A DNA stretch of 64,000 nucleotides from Chryseobacterium pennae (GCF_003385515.1 NZ_QNVT01000031.1:25199-89198); one strand, 5' to 3'. Shown: positions 26,864 through 35,050, numbered from the stretch's first letter. The notes: generated by a model not told the origin, from the letters alone. Numbers and translations: made by a program.

Positions 26864-27448
26864 TTATTCGCCTGTTCCCATAATATTAGGGTTCCAGTTG
26901 GCCGGAATTTTAGGTACAATATCGTTTGTTACATAATAATCCTGAATTTCCTGCATGATTTCAGAAAATGGCACAGATGCAATTCTTTCATAAGGAATGG
27001 TATAACCCAGGTAAACAACATTTCTTTTAAAATCTCCTGCCGCCAGTACAATAGGCACTTTTGCTGCCATAGCCATATGGTAGAATCCTTTTCTCCATTT
27101 CGGAACCCAGCTTCTTGTTCCTTCCGGGGTAATCACAAGGCTGAAATCTTCCTTAGCAAACTGACTGGCCACAAAATTAACAAGGTCGTTTTTCTGGCTT
27201 CTGTCTATTCCAATTCCTCCCAGTCCTTTTACAATTCCTCCGTACCAGGCTTTGGTGTGAGCATCCTTGATGATGATTTTCAAAGGTTTATTCAGGGACC
27301 AATAGGCAAAATTTCCTAAAATGTATTCCATATTATGGGTGTGCGGTGCCACCACCAGGATACATCTGTTGAGGACGTTAACATCGCCCTGCAGAACAAC
27401 TTTCCATCCTAATAACTTTAACATCAGTTTGCCTATCAGCTTTTTCAT
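26864..27448 (-). CDS. 1-acyl-glycerol-3-phosphate acyltransferase-like protein, 194 aa
   Basis: A PlsC-type acyltransferase domain. The catalytic HX4(D/E) motif appears as HTHNME (PHTHNMEYILG), followed by the substrate block GGIGIDRSQKNDLV and the glycerol-phosphate block TPEGTRSW. It has one membrane-associated segment near the N-terminus. It likely transfers an acyl group to lysophosphatidic acid or a related lipid. I start at ATG 27448 (MKKLIGKLMLKLLG); a longer reading adds seven residues. The region just upstream is occupied by a strong terminator of a tiny upstream gene. Confidence 0.86.
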   Translation of the reverse strand: MKKLIGKLMLKLLGWKVVLQGDVNVLNRCILVVAPHTHNMEYILGNFAYWSLNKPLKIIIKDAHTKAWYGGIVKGLGGIGIDRSQKNDLVNFVASQFAKEDFSLVITPEGTRSWVPKWRKGFYHMAMAAKVPIVLAAGDFKRNVVYLGYTIPYERIASVPFSEIMQEIQDYYVTNDIVPKIPANWNPNIMGTGE

Positions 27449-27461
27449 AGATTCTTGGATT

Positions 27462-27498
27462 AAAAACAAAAAAGTATAACCAAATTGGTTATACTTTT
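27462..27498 (-). terminator. Strong terminator behind the 20-residue peptide gene
   Basis: AAAAGTATAACCAA (27470-27483) and TTGGTTATACTTTT (27485-27498) form a perfect 14-bp stem; on the minus strand it is followed by TTTTTTGTTTTT. It lies 27 nt past the stop of the small reading frame and before the acyltransferase, so it ends an independent transcript. Confidence 0.8.
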
Positions 27499-27524
27499 AC
27501 AAATATATTGAAATATTATTGCTC

Positions 27525-27587
27525 TTAAAACAAACCGTTGATTAAATCTACGATTTTCATTACGAATTCCATTGCAAATTGTATCAT
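27525..27587 (-). CDS. Candidate 20-residue amphipathic peptide
   Basis: ATG at 27587 opens a frame of 20 codons ending TAA at 27525; the peptide starts MIQFAMEFVMK and ends NGLF. The polar residues Gln3, Glu7, Lys11, Asp14 and Asn17 fall 3-4 apart, so all lie on one face of a helix and the rest is strongly hydrophobic. There is no signal peptide and the net charge is about -1. It resembles in form phenol-soluble modulins and other membrane-active or regulatory micropeptides. The perfect terminator 27 nt downstream argues that the region is transcribed. An RNA acting without translation is the alternative. Confidence 0.5.
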   Translation of the reverse strand: MIQFAMEFVMKIVDLINGLF

Positions 27588-27705
27588 AATAAGAGTGTTT
27601 TTTTAGTGTTGGTTGGTTATTAAATTTTTAACTATACGAAATTAAAACAATTTTTTCACATAGAGAACTAAATAGTAGCTTTTTTCACTTTTCTGAGAGA
27701 AGAAT

Positions 27706-27741
27706 GGTGTGAATTTCAAACGGTTGCTTTCCATTCACACC
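27706..27741. repeat. Hairpin downstream of the PspC gene
   Basis: GGTGTGAAT (27706-27714) pairs perfectly with ATTCACACC (27733-27741), and GAGAG/CTCTC outside the stem may extend it. No T run follows on the minus strand, so it is either a weak terminator or an mRNA-stabilising structure for the gene ending at 27764. Confidence 0.5.
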
Positions 27742-27763
27742 TGCTACCACTCTCTGTAGTTAA

Positions 27764-29485
27764 TTATTTAGTTTGTATGGATATTTCGTTTTTTCCGTCC
27801 TTGATTTTGATATCTACATCCTTGTTGATCTTTTTAATATCAGATGCTACAGAATCAATTACTTTCTTAGCCTGGTTATTCGGAACCTTTTTACCATTGA
27901 TGATAATGCTGTCCTTGTCATCAGAGTTATATTCTATGCTGGAACCGTTTACTGTGATTTTATTCTTTTCAATTCTGATTCCGTTTTCGTCTTCATCTCT
28001 GTTCTGATCATCATCATTAATACCATCACCATCCAGATCTCCATCTATATTGATTCTGTTTTTGTTCATTGAGATTACCCGCATTTTCTGTGGTACTACA
28101 AGTTCATAGTTCACTCTGTAATCTCTGAATCTGTGATCATAAGGATACTTTACGAAGTTAGGAAGCATTACTTTATTGTTAATTACTTCTACAGGAACGG
28201 TAAGCTGGATAGGGAAGTTATATCCGTTTCCTTCTTTTTTGATAATAAGGTATGGTGTTTTGATATCCGGCTTTCTTGTAACTTCTACAGAAACATAATC
28301 TTCCTCATACACATTTTTCTTATCCGAATAAATATCATCATCATACGCTTTGTAGTTCTGTGGAATACTTACCTGTTTCATGTCTACATATATCGTATCA
28401 GAAGTTGTATTGATCGCTACATTTTCAGTATCTTCTTTACTTCCTTTGTAGATCAGATTTTTCTTAGCCATACTGATTCCAAAGTAAGTTCCCAGTCCTA
28501 TCAGAAGAAGGAATAAACCTCCTATTACCCATCCTATGTTTCTCAACTTTGTTTTTGGAGAAAAGATCTTGATGCTTAATAAACTGAACAGAATTGCAGG
28601 GATTAAGCTTCCGATTACCATTATGGCTGCCAATACTTTATCAAGTCCCTGATCATCCATATAAAATCTGATCTGATTAGCCCCGGGAAAATCTGTATCC
28701 ATTCCGAAAAGACCGAATAACACAAATACTCCGATAATACTTCCTACCGCCATCAATACGAAGATTCCTCCTACAATATATTTGATTATATTCCATGCTC
28801 CACTTCCTGCATTGTTGATGTAAGGCTTGTTTTCGTTGTAGATTTCTCCGACTCTCTGAGTGGATTCATTGGCAAACTGTACCAATTTGTTAGACTCATT
28901 CTTAAGATTGTCGAAGTTCATAGGCTTTCCCTGCATTTTCAGGAAATCTGCTGCAGTTTCAGCCTTTGGAAGTACGGCCCAAAGAATTACATAAAGAAGA
29001 CCTATTAATGAAGAGGAGATTGCTGCAGTGAAGATTCCTAAGACGAAAACCCCCAGCCAAATCGCTCTCATAGCCGTAATATCCATTCCTACATACTGAG
29101 CTAAACCAGCACAAACACCTGCTACTTTTTGTTTTTCAGGATCACGGAACAATTGTTTCTTATCTGAGTAATTAGTTCCTGTATTGGTATTTTTAGTTGT
29201 ATTTTTTTCAGAAAAATAAGCCTCTTCCTGTTCTTCGATTTTTTCAGGGGTTCCGATCTGTGCGATTACTTTTTCTACATCTGTATCGTTGATCACTTCA
29301 CGTTTTCCCAGTGAATCTCTGAAGATCTCCACCATTCTTATTTCTATGTCATGCATTACCTCATCTGCTTCGGAAGCATCCAGTGAGCTTCTCAGAGCGT
29401 TCAGGTAATCGCTGAGCTTTATATATGCGTGTTCTTCTATCGTAAAAGAAAAACCTGCGAGTCCTATTGAGAGTGTCTTGTTCAT
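27764..29485 (-). CDS. PspC-domain membrane protein, 573 aa
   Basis: Residues 1-90 form a helical HAAS-like module (AYIKLSDYLNALRSSLDASE). Residues 110-175 are a PspC domain (KQLFRDPEKQKVAGVCAGLA, AIWLGVFVLGIFTA) with its membrane segment. Further membrane segments follow at about 235-260, 283-303 and 318-336, and a periplasmic beta-rich domain of about 230 residues ends the protein. Within it residues 480-502 are an Asp-rich stretch, DGDLDGDGINDDDQ, like Ca-binding type-3 repeats. PspC proteins sense or counter envelope stress. The gene is 11 nt from the PadR gene upstream, which probably controls it. Confidence 0.86.
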   Translation of the reverse strand: MNKTLSIGLAGFSFTIEEHAYIKLSDYLNALRSSLDASEADEVMHDIEIRMVEIFRDSLGKREVINDTDVEKVIAQIGTPEKIEEQEEAYFSEKNTTKNTNTGTNYSDKKQLFRDPEKQKVAGVCAGLAQYVGMDITAMRAIWLGVFVLGIFTAAISSSLIGLLYVILWAVLPKAETAADFLKMQGKPMNFDNLKNESNKLVQFANESTQRVGEIYNENKPYINNAGSGAWNIIKYIVGGIFVLMAVGSIIGVFVLFGLFGMDTDFPGANQIRFYMDDQGLDKVLAAIMVIGSLIPAILFSLLSIKIFSPKTKLRNIGWVIGGLFLLLIGLGTYFGISMAKKNLIYKGSKEDTENVAINTTSDTIYVDMKQVSIPQNYKAYDDDIYSDKKNVYEEDYVSVEVTRKPDIKTPYLIIKKEGNGYNFPIQLTVPVEVINNKVMLPNFVKYPYDHRFRDYRVNYELVVPQKMRVISMNKNRINIDGDLDGDGINDDDQNRDEDENGIRIEKNKITVNGSSIEYNSDDKDSIIINGKKVPNNQAKKVIDSVASDIKKINKDVDIKIKDGKNEISIQTK

Positions 29486-29496
29486 AGCTTTGTTTT

Positions 29497-29826
29497 TTAA
29501 TGTTGTTGTGTGATTTGGTTTACTGAGGCTGTAAGCTCATTCCACGTATTTAGAAGTTCATTCAGGAAAAGTTTTCCTTTTTCCGTGATCTGATAATATT
29601 TTCGGGGTGGCCCGCCTGTAGATTCTTCCCATCTATAAGAGAGAAACTCTCCGTTTTTAAGTCTTGTAAGAAGAGGGTAGAGGGTACCTTCCACTACATC
29701 CAGTTTTCCTTTTTTCAGCTCATCTATAAGATCGGAAACATACATTTCGCGATTATTAATGAGACTTAGAATACAGAATTCCAGAATTCCTTTTCGCATT
29801 TGCGCTTTGGTATTTTCAGTATTCAT
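29497..29826 (-). CDS. PadR-family transcriptional regulator, 109 aa
   Basis: A compact winged-helix protein: GILEFCILSLINNREMYVSD opens helix 1-2, LKKGKLDVVEGTLYPLLTRLK is the recognition region, and the wing carries ESTGGPPRKYYQITEKGK, the hallmark phrase of the PadR family. It is one of the short PadR-s2-like forms, without a long C-terminal dimerisation domain. Directly upstream of the PspC gene and in the same operon, it probably represses its own operon in response to envelope stress or a ligand. Confidence 0.9.
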   Translation of the reverse strand: MNTENTKAQMRKGILEFCILSLINNREMYVSDLIDELKKGKLDVVEGTLYPLLTRLKNGEFLSYRWEESTGGPPRKYYQITEKGKLFLNELLNTWNELTASVNQITQQH

Positions 29827-29904
29827 CTTGTATAAGTTTGTTAATTAGGTTATATTTTTAGAAAAATGCTCCTAGCTAGTTGAGCCTATTCTAATTTTAC
29901 ATTA

Positions 29905-29937
29905 CAAAGATATGTAAATAAAATGGTATTATGCAAT
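29905..29937 (-). promoter_or_regulatory. Candidate promoter of the padR-pspC operon
   Basis: On the minus strand ATTG is followed after 21 nt by TATCTTTG (29905-29912), a good TAnnTTTG match. The -33 part and spacing are imperfect. The padR ATG lies 78 nt downstream. Confidence 0.45.
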
Positions 29938-30276
29938 ACAAAGTAGTGAAATTTTTAAAATAAAACATTTAATTAATTGATAATCAGTATTATAATTTTT
30001 AATTCATATTTTTGAAAATCTTATTTTGAGAAAAAAGTCTTTTGAAAAGTTTAAGATTTTGATGAATTTTGGAAAAATATAGAGGATGAAAACCGTTTTT
30101 ACTGATAGTTTATATATCTGGTTTTTTATCTGTGGTAAAATGTGTTTTATGTATAGCGATCCAAATAATTAGTGAAGTATTTGTATAATTTTTGTGTACA
30201 AAATATCCAAAATTCAAAATAACAGAACTGACTGCTATCTTTTCAAGTTTTGTCACTCATGTAAATACGTTTGGGT

Positions 30277-30307
30277 TTTGAAATCGGAGTAATGATTCGT
30301 ATTTTTG
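30277..30307 (+). promoter_or_regulatory. Bacteroidota promoter TTTG-N19-TATTTTTG
   Basis: TTTG at 30277-30280 and TATTTTTG at 30300-30307, separated by exactly 19 nt, form an exact match to the flavobacterial primary promoter. The ATG at 30346 lies 38 nt downstream of the -7 box. Confidence 0.7.
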
Positions 30308-30345
30308 TTTGGACGTTTTTAAAAAACATTTGAACCTATATTACT

Positions 30346-31050
30346 ATGAACATGAATATTTTGAATTATTACAGGAGTTTATCCGCTTTTATATTATTAG
30401 GACCTTTATGTTTTGGGCAATACCAGCTTGAAGTCAAAAATATATCAAAAAATTATAGTGCTGTCATTCATTCTGAAAACTGTTTTGAAGGTAGTTGTAA
30501 AGGCAAAAGTACAGTAGATCTGTTTAATAACAACAATGCCAAGGTCCAGACTTTTGTATCTGATGACCTGGTAATAGACTTAAAGCCGGATCAAAAACCG
30601 AGGCCCGGAAAAATGATGACGCTGACCGATGAACAGAGATCGCTTATTATAGATGATTTTAATTTTGATGGTACCGAAGATATAGCTATAAGGAACGGAA
30701 ATATGGGGAACTATCACAGTGCTTCATATGATGTATACGTTTTCAACAGTACAAGAATGAGTTTTGTAAAAAGTAAAGAGCTTACGGATCTGGCATCGAA
30801 TGGGTTTGATATTTTTGATGTTGATTCCAAACGTAAACGTCTTATCACTTCCGGAAAATCGGGATGTTGTGATATTTTCACTACAGAATATGCCATAATT
30901 CCGAATAAAGGACTGGATAGAGTTTTTGAAAAAGAAGTGGATATGACTAGTGAAGATCGTGTAAAAGTGATCACGAAAGAAAAAATAAACAATAAATGGG
31001 TAACCAAAACCAAGGTATATACATCAGAACAATATAATAAAGATAAGTAA
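30346..31050 (+). CDS. Secreted XAC2610-like protein, 234 aa
   Basis: A signal peptide (MNMNILNYYRSLSAFILLGPLCFG) precedes a domain with DDFNFDGTEDIAIRNGNMG at about 103-121, a Ca-binding loop of the FG-GAP/VCBS type found in XAC2610-related proteins, and YDVYVFNSTRMSFV. The C-terminal part is charged. It has its own promoter and is followed by the HD-domain gene with only one base between them. No function is known for the family. Confidence 0.72.
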   Translation: MNMNILNYYRSLSAFILLGPLCFGQYQLEVKNISKNYSAVIHSENCFEGSCKGKSTVDLFNNNNAKVQTFVSDDLVIDLKPDQKPRPGKMMTLTDEQRSLIIDDFNFDGTEDIAIRNGNMGNYHSASYDVYVFNSTRMSFVKSKELTDLASNGFDIFDVDSKRKRLITSGKSGCCDIFTTEYAIIPNKGLDRVFEKEVDMTSEDRVKVITKEKINNKWVTKTKVYTSEQYNKDK

Positions 31051-31051
31051 G

Positions 31052-31642
31052 ATGAAGATCCAGAAAGAAATTGATTTTATCCTGGCAGTAGATGCCCTGA
31101 AAAATGTACAGCGAAGAAATTATAATGCAGACGATTCCAGAAGAGAGAATACAGCAGAGCATTCATGGCAGATTATTATTCTTGCCCAAATCCTTTATCC
31201 GTATGCAAAAAACCGCACAGATATTGATTTGTTAAGAGTTATAAGAATGCTTTCGATTCATGATCTTGTGGAGATTGAAGCAGGTGATACTTTCCTTTTT
31301 GATGAGGCAGCAATGGTGGGGAAGTTTGAAAGAGAAAAAATTTCCGCACAGAAGATCTTCGGAATTCTCGATGAACCTTTAAGAACAGAATTCTTTAATC
31401 TATGGCTTGAGTTTGAGGAAGAAGCAACTCCAGATGCTATTTTTGCATGTTCTATCGACAGAATTATGCCTTTTATTCTTAATTCCTATACTTCCGGCAA
31501 AAGCTGGACAGAAGCTGGAGTGACTGAAAAACAGATCAGAAATATGCTTGAAAATGCTATTACCAGAGCGTCAGATGAAATGGGAGAGGCTTTTGAAATG
31601 TTGTTGAGCAGAGGTCTGGAAACAGAAAAGGTCTTAAAATAA
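31052..31642 (+). CDS. HD-domain hydrolase, YfbR/HDDC2-like, 196 aa
   Basis: An HD superfamily phosphohydrolase with metal ligands in ENTAEHSWQI and LSIHDLVEIEAGDTFL, and a later DAIFACSIDRIMPFI. This arrangement matches 5'-deoxynucleotidases of the YfbR/HDDC2 group, which release inorganic phosphate from deoxynucleoside 5'-monophosphates. Substrate assignment is from family resemblance only. It directly follows the secreted-protein gene at 30346 and is ended by a bidirectional terminator at 31786. Confidence 0.82.
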   Translation: MKIQKEIDFILAVDALKNVQRRNYNADDSRRENTAEHSWQIIILAQILYPYAKNRTDIDLLRVIRMLSIHDLVEIEAGDTFLFDEAAMVGKFEREKISAQKIFGILDEPLRTEFFNLWLEFEEEATPDAIFACSIDRIMPFILNSYTSGKSWTEAGVTEKQIRNMLENAITRASDEMGEAFEMLLSRGLETEKVLK

Positions 31643-31674
31643 TCTGAGTTTGATAAGGATGGTCAGTTTAGAGC

Positions 31675-31694
31675 ATGGAGGCTGGAAGTTATTC
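31675..31694. repeat. Half copy of the CTTCCAGC palindromic repeat
   Basis: CATGGAGGCTGGAAGTTATT matches the left arm of the full elements (compare 62300-62324). No right arm follows. Confidence 0.45.
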
Positions 31695-31785
31695 CTGTAA
31701 TTAATAAAAGTCACTTGTTTGGCCTTTCTGATATCAATAAAAACAGAAATGTTTTATTCTGAATTTAGAGTAAAATAAATATCAT

Positions 31786-31823
31786 AAAATTTTCGGGCGG
31801 CCAAAGGCCGCCCGAAAATTTTT
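31786..31823. terminator. Bidirectional terminator, 17-bp perfect stem
   Basis: AAAATTTTCGGGCGGCC (31786-31802) and its exact complement at 31806-31822 are separated by AAA, giving a GC-rich stem with A/T runs on both sides. It sits between the convergent HD-hydrolase and thioesterase genes and should end transcripts from each. Confidence 0.92.
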
Positions 31824-31825
31824 AT

Positions 31826-32209
31826 TTATAGTATCTGGATTGGTTTCTTGAATTCATCAATTGCTACAAAGGTGAAGTCACCTACAATTGCTTTTTCTCT
31901 TTCATAAGAATACATCTGCTCTGTATAGATTTCTACACTTACTTTCATACTGGTTTTTCCAACATATGAAACTTTTCCGATAAGCTCTACAATCGTTCCT
32001 GCAGGAATAGGTTTTTTAAAATCGATTTTATCACTGCTTACTGTTACCACTCTTTTTCTTGCGAAACGAGTCGCTGCAATAAAGGCTACTTCATCCATAA
32101 GCTGCATGGCAGTACCTCCGAAAAGGGTATCATAATGATTGGTTGTGTTAGGGAAAACCGCTTTAAAGATTCTGGTTTCGGCAGCTTCAATTCTTTCTTC
32201 TGTAGTCAT
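31826..32209 (-). CDS. Acyl-CoA thioesterase, YciA/BFIT-like hotdog, 127 aa
   Basis: Hotdog-domain thioesterase with the characteristic phrase NHYDTLFGGTAMQLMDEVAFIAATRFARK, where the Asp (NxxxTLFGG) and the helix carry the active site, followed by VTVSSDKIDFKKPI and IVELIGKVSYVGKTSM. It hydrolyses acyl-CoA esters; chain-length range unknown. It is the first gene downstream of a cobalamin riboswitch (32343-32500) on the same strand, with about 130 nt between. A 29-codon frame at 32206-32295 ends exactly over its ATG. Confidence 0.9.
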   Translation of the reverse strand: MTTEERIEAAETRIFKAVFPNTTNHYDTLFGGTAMQLMDEVAFIAATRFARKRVVTVSSDKIDFKKPIPAGTIVELIGKVSYVGKTSMKVSVEIYTEQMYSYEREKAIVGDFTFVAIDEFKKPIQIL

Positions 32210-32342
32210 ATTTCATTATTAATTAAAGCGAAATGAAATAGTATCAAAACAACAGAATAATGACAGGAACTTTGGAAATCCCTGAAATAATCCATCAGAT
32301 CAATAAAACTTCAGATCGCGAAAGTTTCTTGTTTAAGAAAGC

Positions 32343-32500
32343 GGCAGGTCTCCTGACTTGTAACATCTTTATCTCCTTCCCATGCCTCGCACAGTGGATC
32401 TTTTGATAAAGATTTCAGTTACTTACAGTTGCGCGACAGTCCGTGATTTTCACACGGTTCCCTTTTAATCTGCGGTGATGCAGAACCAGTTTCTATGATG
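32343..32500 (-). promoter_or_regulatory. Cobalamin (AdoCbl/B12) riboswitch
   Basis: Read on the minus strand, the region has the ordered signature of the class: AAGGGAACCGTGTGAAAATC, the GCGCAACTGTAAG segment, CCACTG, GGGAAGG, and the B12 box AGTCAGGAGACCTGCC at the 3' side (32343-32358). It lies behind a minus-strand gene (32541-33338) and before the acyl-CoA thioesterase, with no intervening B12 synthesis or uptake gene. A weak hairpin (TTTCTT...AAGAAA, near 32324-32340) and a short frame (32206-32295) are the only candidates for an expression platform. Confidence 0.92.
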
Positions 32501-32540
32501 AATAAGCGTTAAAACTTTTTCGGCTGCAAAATTAATGAAT

Positions 32541-33338
32541 TTATTCCGGATTATGATAAATAATCTGGCTGATTACTCTTCCCTTCTTAATGGTCCATAG
32601 AGTCGTATATCGGTTTTCTCCGGAACCATTGATCATATAAAGGAAAATGTTATCATTGTCCAGTGAAGTTACTCCTACATTGTTAAAATCCATAGTAGGC
32701 TGGAACATATTTTTAATAGCTTCTCTTACAAAAACAGAACCTCTTCCGGGCTGCTGTAGTCGGATGGATTTAATCTCCGTCATACCTTCAGGAAGATCAT
32801 TTCCAATTCCCCAGGGCTTTACTTTATCAATAGTAAGAAGCTTTCCTTCGGCATCTTTTTCCTTTTTGCGGTATCCAGCATTGGATGGATATACATCAAT
32901 CACAACCTTGCTTCTTTGTGCAGTAGGGATTTTAGGATCAGAATTATCGGTAAAAATCAGTGACTTTCCGTTTTTAGATTTAGAAGGAGTATAGGCTGGA
33001 AGCTGATCAATAAAGGCAATACGTTCTTTATTTACCATTCCTTCTTTATCAAGCGTTTCATAGCGAACAAATGGTTTCTCTTCGTCCTGCTTTTCAGGAT
33101 ATTTGATCCAGATCCATTCCGTTTCTCCAGGAGCCGGCTTTACATAAACGAAAACATCCCCTTTGCGCATACGGATCTTATCTACAATTTTCCTATAGTT
33201 ATCCTTATGTACACGTACATTGGCGTAGCCTTCTTCAGCTTTTACAACACCAAAAGGAACTTTGTTTTGCCCTTTAACGAAGGCTAAAGAAAAAATACTG
33301 AAAGCAGACAGGTACAATGCTTTGTTTACTGAAATCAT
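32541..33338 (-). CDS. Hypothetical secreted protein with SH3b-like start, 265 aa
   Basis: A signal peptide (ISVNKALYLSAFSIFSLAFVKG) precedes an SH3-like stretch (GYANVRVHKDNYRKIVDKI) and a beta-rich region with AYTPSKSKNGKSLIF and IKSIRLQQPGRGSVFVREAI. I cannot assign a function. It may be a periplasmic or surface protein. It lies just upstream of the riboswitch on the same strand, and its stop at 32541 is 41 nt from the riboswitch. Confidence 0.7.
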   Translation of the reverse strand: MISVNKALYLSAFSIFSLAFVKGQNKVPFGVVKAEEGYANVRVHKDNYRKIVDKIRMRKGDVFVYVKPAPGETEWIWIKYPEKQDEEKPFVRYETLDKEGMVNKERIAFIDQLPAYTPSKSKNGKSLIFTDNSDPKIPTAQRSKVVIDVYPSNAGYRKKEKDAEGKLLTIDKVKPWGIGNDLPEGMTEIKSIRLQQPGRGSVFVREAIKNMFQPTMDFNNVGVTSLDNDNIFLYMINGSGENRYTTLWTIKKGRVISQIIYHNPE

Positions 33339-33418
33339 CTTAACAAATTTTAGATTCCCAAATATATAAATTTAATGCTTTTTGGATGGGTAAAATAAAA
33401 ATGTATTTATTGAAATTA

Positions 33419-34306
33419 TCAATATCCTCTGAATAATTTATAAAATTCATCATCAGGAATATAATACTTGTCATTCTCCTGTAACCATTCCAGAGATTCT
33501 TTACTGAGATTTAGTTTATCATAGGCTTTGGTTTTCAAATATTTTTTTTGTCCATCGACGATACTGTATATTATTTGCCCTGTTTTATCGTCTACCAATA
33601 GGGTTCTCTCTTTTGTCGTTCTATCTTCTGGATGTGGAGAAAGTGAAATATACCAATAGGAATGAATGTCATTAAAAGCTCTGTCAATACCTATAAAGGG
33701 AGATCCATATGAATCCGCTATAGTCAGAAGATCATAAAAAGTCATCCTGAAATGAGAGTCATGGTCTACTTTCTGTTGTAATGTACCATCTTCAGCATAA
33801 GCGTACCATATTCCTCGCGGATAACCGGAAGCTTTTACTCCGTATCCAAAATGTTTTATGGTATGAATTGAACCATTTTTGTAGAAGTCAACTTGGGTCT
33901 TAAATGAGTCAGAGAATTGCTGGGTATATCCTGTATTTTCAGTTGTTCTTGTATAATACTTCTGTGTATCTTTTTTACCAGTCAGAATAAGGCTGATTAT
34001 TCCGTCCTTGAATTCATAAGTCGTTAATGGAATAGGGTTGTCAGCTTTGTCTCTCAGCTCAGCAATATGTTTATTGTTGTCTTTATCATGTCCTAGTTTG
34101 TAAAATGTCCCATTGACTGGCTGCTTTTTTTTGGCATAGGAAGCCAGGGTCTCATAAGTAGGTATAATTAGGTTTTCCTTTGAAATATCATCGATTTTTA
34201 TCGTACTGAATTTTTGTGCCGGATTGGGTGTTTTCTGCTGTGCACTCATAAAAGGTGAAATACTGAAAATTCCAATTAAAAATAATGATCGATATATCTT
34301 GTCCAT
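33419..34306 (-). CDS. Hypothetical secreted protein, 295 aa
   Basis: Begins MDKIYRSLFLIGIFSISPFMSA, a signal peptide; an alternative ATG six codons upstream (34324) is less likely. The second half holds a motif SYWYISLSPHPEDR followed by LLVDDKTGQIIY, and YAEDGTLQQKVDHDSHF. These recur in the protein at 37730 (YFWRIVCRPHPEK, LFDAKTGEFL, KYSKYGKLIEQTDQD), so the two are paralogues. They may be toxin or effector-like modules or simple surface proteins; nothing shows which. Confidence 0.68.
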   Translation of the reverse strand: MDKIYRSLFLIGIFSISPFMSAQQKTPNPAQKFSTIKIDDISKENLIIPTYETLASYAKKKQPVNGTFYKLGHDKDNNKHIAELRDKADNPIPLTTYEFKDGIISLILTGKKDTQKYYTRTTENTGYTQQFSDSFKTQVDFYKNGSIHTIKHFGYGVKASGYPRGIWYAYAEDGTLQQKVDHDSHFRMTFYDLLTIADSYGSPFIGIDRAFNDIHSYWYISLSPHPEDRTTKERTLLVDDKTGQIIYSIVDGQKKYLKTKAYDKLNLSKESLEWLQENDKYYIPDDEFYKLFRGY

Positions 34307-34337
34307 ATTAGAATAGTTTTTCATCTACAAATCAGTA

Positions 34338-35000
34338 TTAAGAGTCTGATCTTTGATTAGATGAATCATAAATAGCTTTCGGATCATTTTTCAGGTAATA
34401 TGAAAAGACTCCGAAAAATAACATCAGGAACAGGAATAATGCTCCACATATATAAAAAGCTGTTCCAAAACCATAACTAATGGTCATTTCACCTCCCAAT
34501 CCCATTCCTATTTGGTTGTTTCCCAATCCCTCCATCTTGGACTGGAAAGTCAGATAGAAGGCCAATAAAGAGATCAGCCCAACCAGAGAAATGGAAATAT
34601 GATAAATATACTTTTTCTTAATACTTTTGATCAGGTGAATGACAATTCCTGCAATAGCAGCTAAAAATGCAATGATGATAAGCGGGCTCGGCGGAATATT
34701 TTCTTTACCTTTTTTATCCTTCGAATCATTTAGAGGAGAATATTCACTATCAGTGTTTGATGATTTATCGCTTGAATCATTTCCAAAAGCTGATCCAAAA
34801 GGAGAGTTCTGCTTAAGGTTTTCCTTCATACGTTCATTCATTGCCTGTTGGGAAACCCCTGTTACCAGATCAGTTCCTTTAATAGACATTAAGGTTGTAT
34901 CCCCACATTTTATCAGGAAAAAAGGAAAGAAAAAACAGAGGATGATAACTGTATAGCTCGGTATAGGAAGAAGGTCTGAAAGTACTTTTAATGGTTTCAT
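34338..35000 (-). CDS. Hypothetical membrane protein with four membrane segments, 220 aa
   Basis: Membrane segments near 15-32 (YTVIILCFFFPFFLIKCG), 105-124 (PLIIIAFLAAIAGIVIHLIK), 133-150 and 175-202 (FGTAFYICGALFLFLMLFFG). The loop between the first two is Ser/Asn/Asp-rich. I recognise no family. It lies 31 nt upstream of the gene at 34306, in the same direction, and may be cotranscribed. Confidence 0.65.
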   Translation of the reverse strand: MKPLKVLSDLLPIPSYTVIILCFFFPFFLIKCGDTTLMSIKGTDLVTGVSQQAMNERMKENLKQNSPFGSAFGNDSSDKSSNTDSEYSPLNDSKDKKGKENIPPSPLIIIAFLAAIAGIVIHLIKSIKKKYIYHISISLVGLISLLAFYLTFQSKMEGLGNNQIGMGLGGEMTISYGFGTAFYICGALFLFLMLFFGVFSYYLKNDPKAIYDSSNQRSDS

Positions 35001-35050
35001 AAATTATTGTTTTGCTTAAAAGTAAGAAAAATTATATTGATAATGTACAA

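Larger units (their letters stand above)
29827..30345. other. 519-nt intergenic region between divergent genes
   Basis: No gene could be supported here. It holds the candidate promoters listed separately (29905-29937 on the minus strand for padR, and 30277-30307 on the plus strand for the XAC2610-like gene). The rest is AT-rich without obvious repeats or RNA structure. Confidence 0.5.

Noticed and set aside
27773..28516. Plus-strand frames antisense to the PspC gene
   Set aside because: Their composition mirrors the Asp-rich coding strand and they have no start context or family resemblance.
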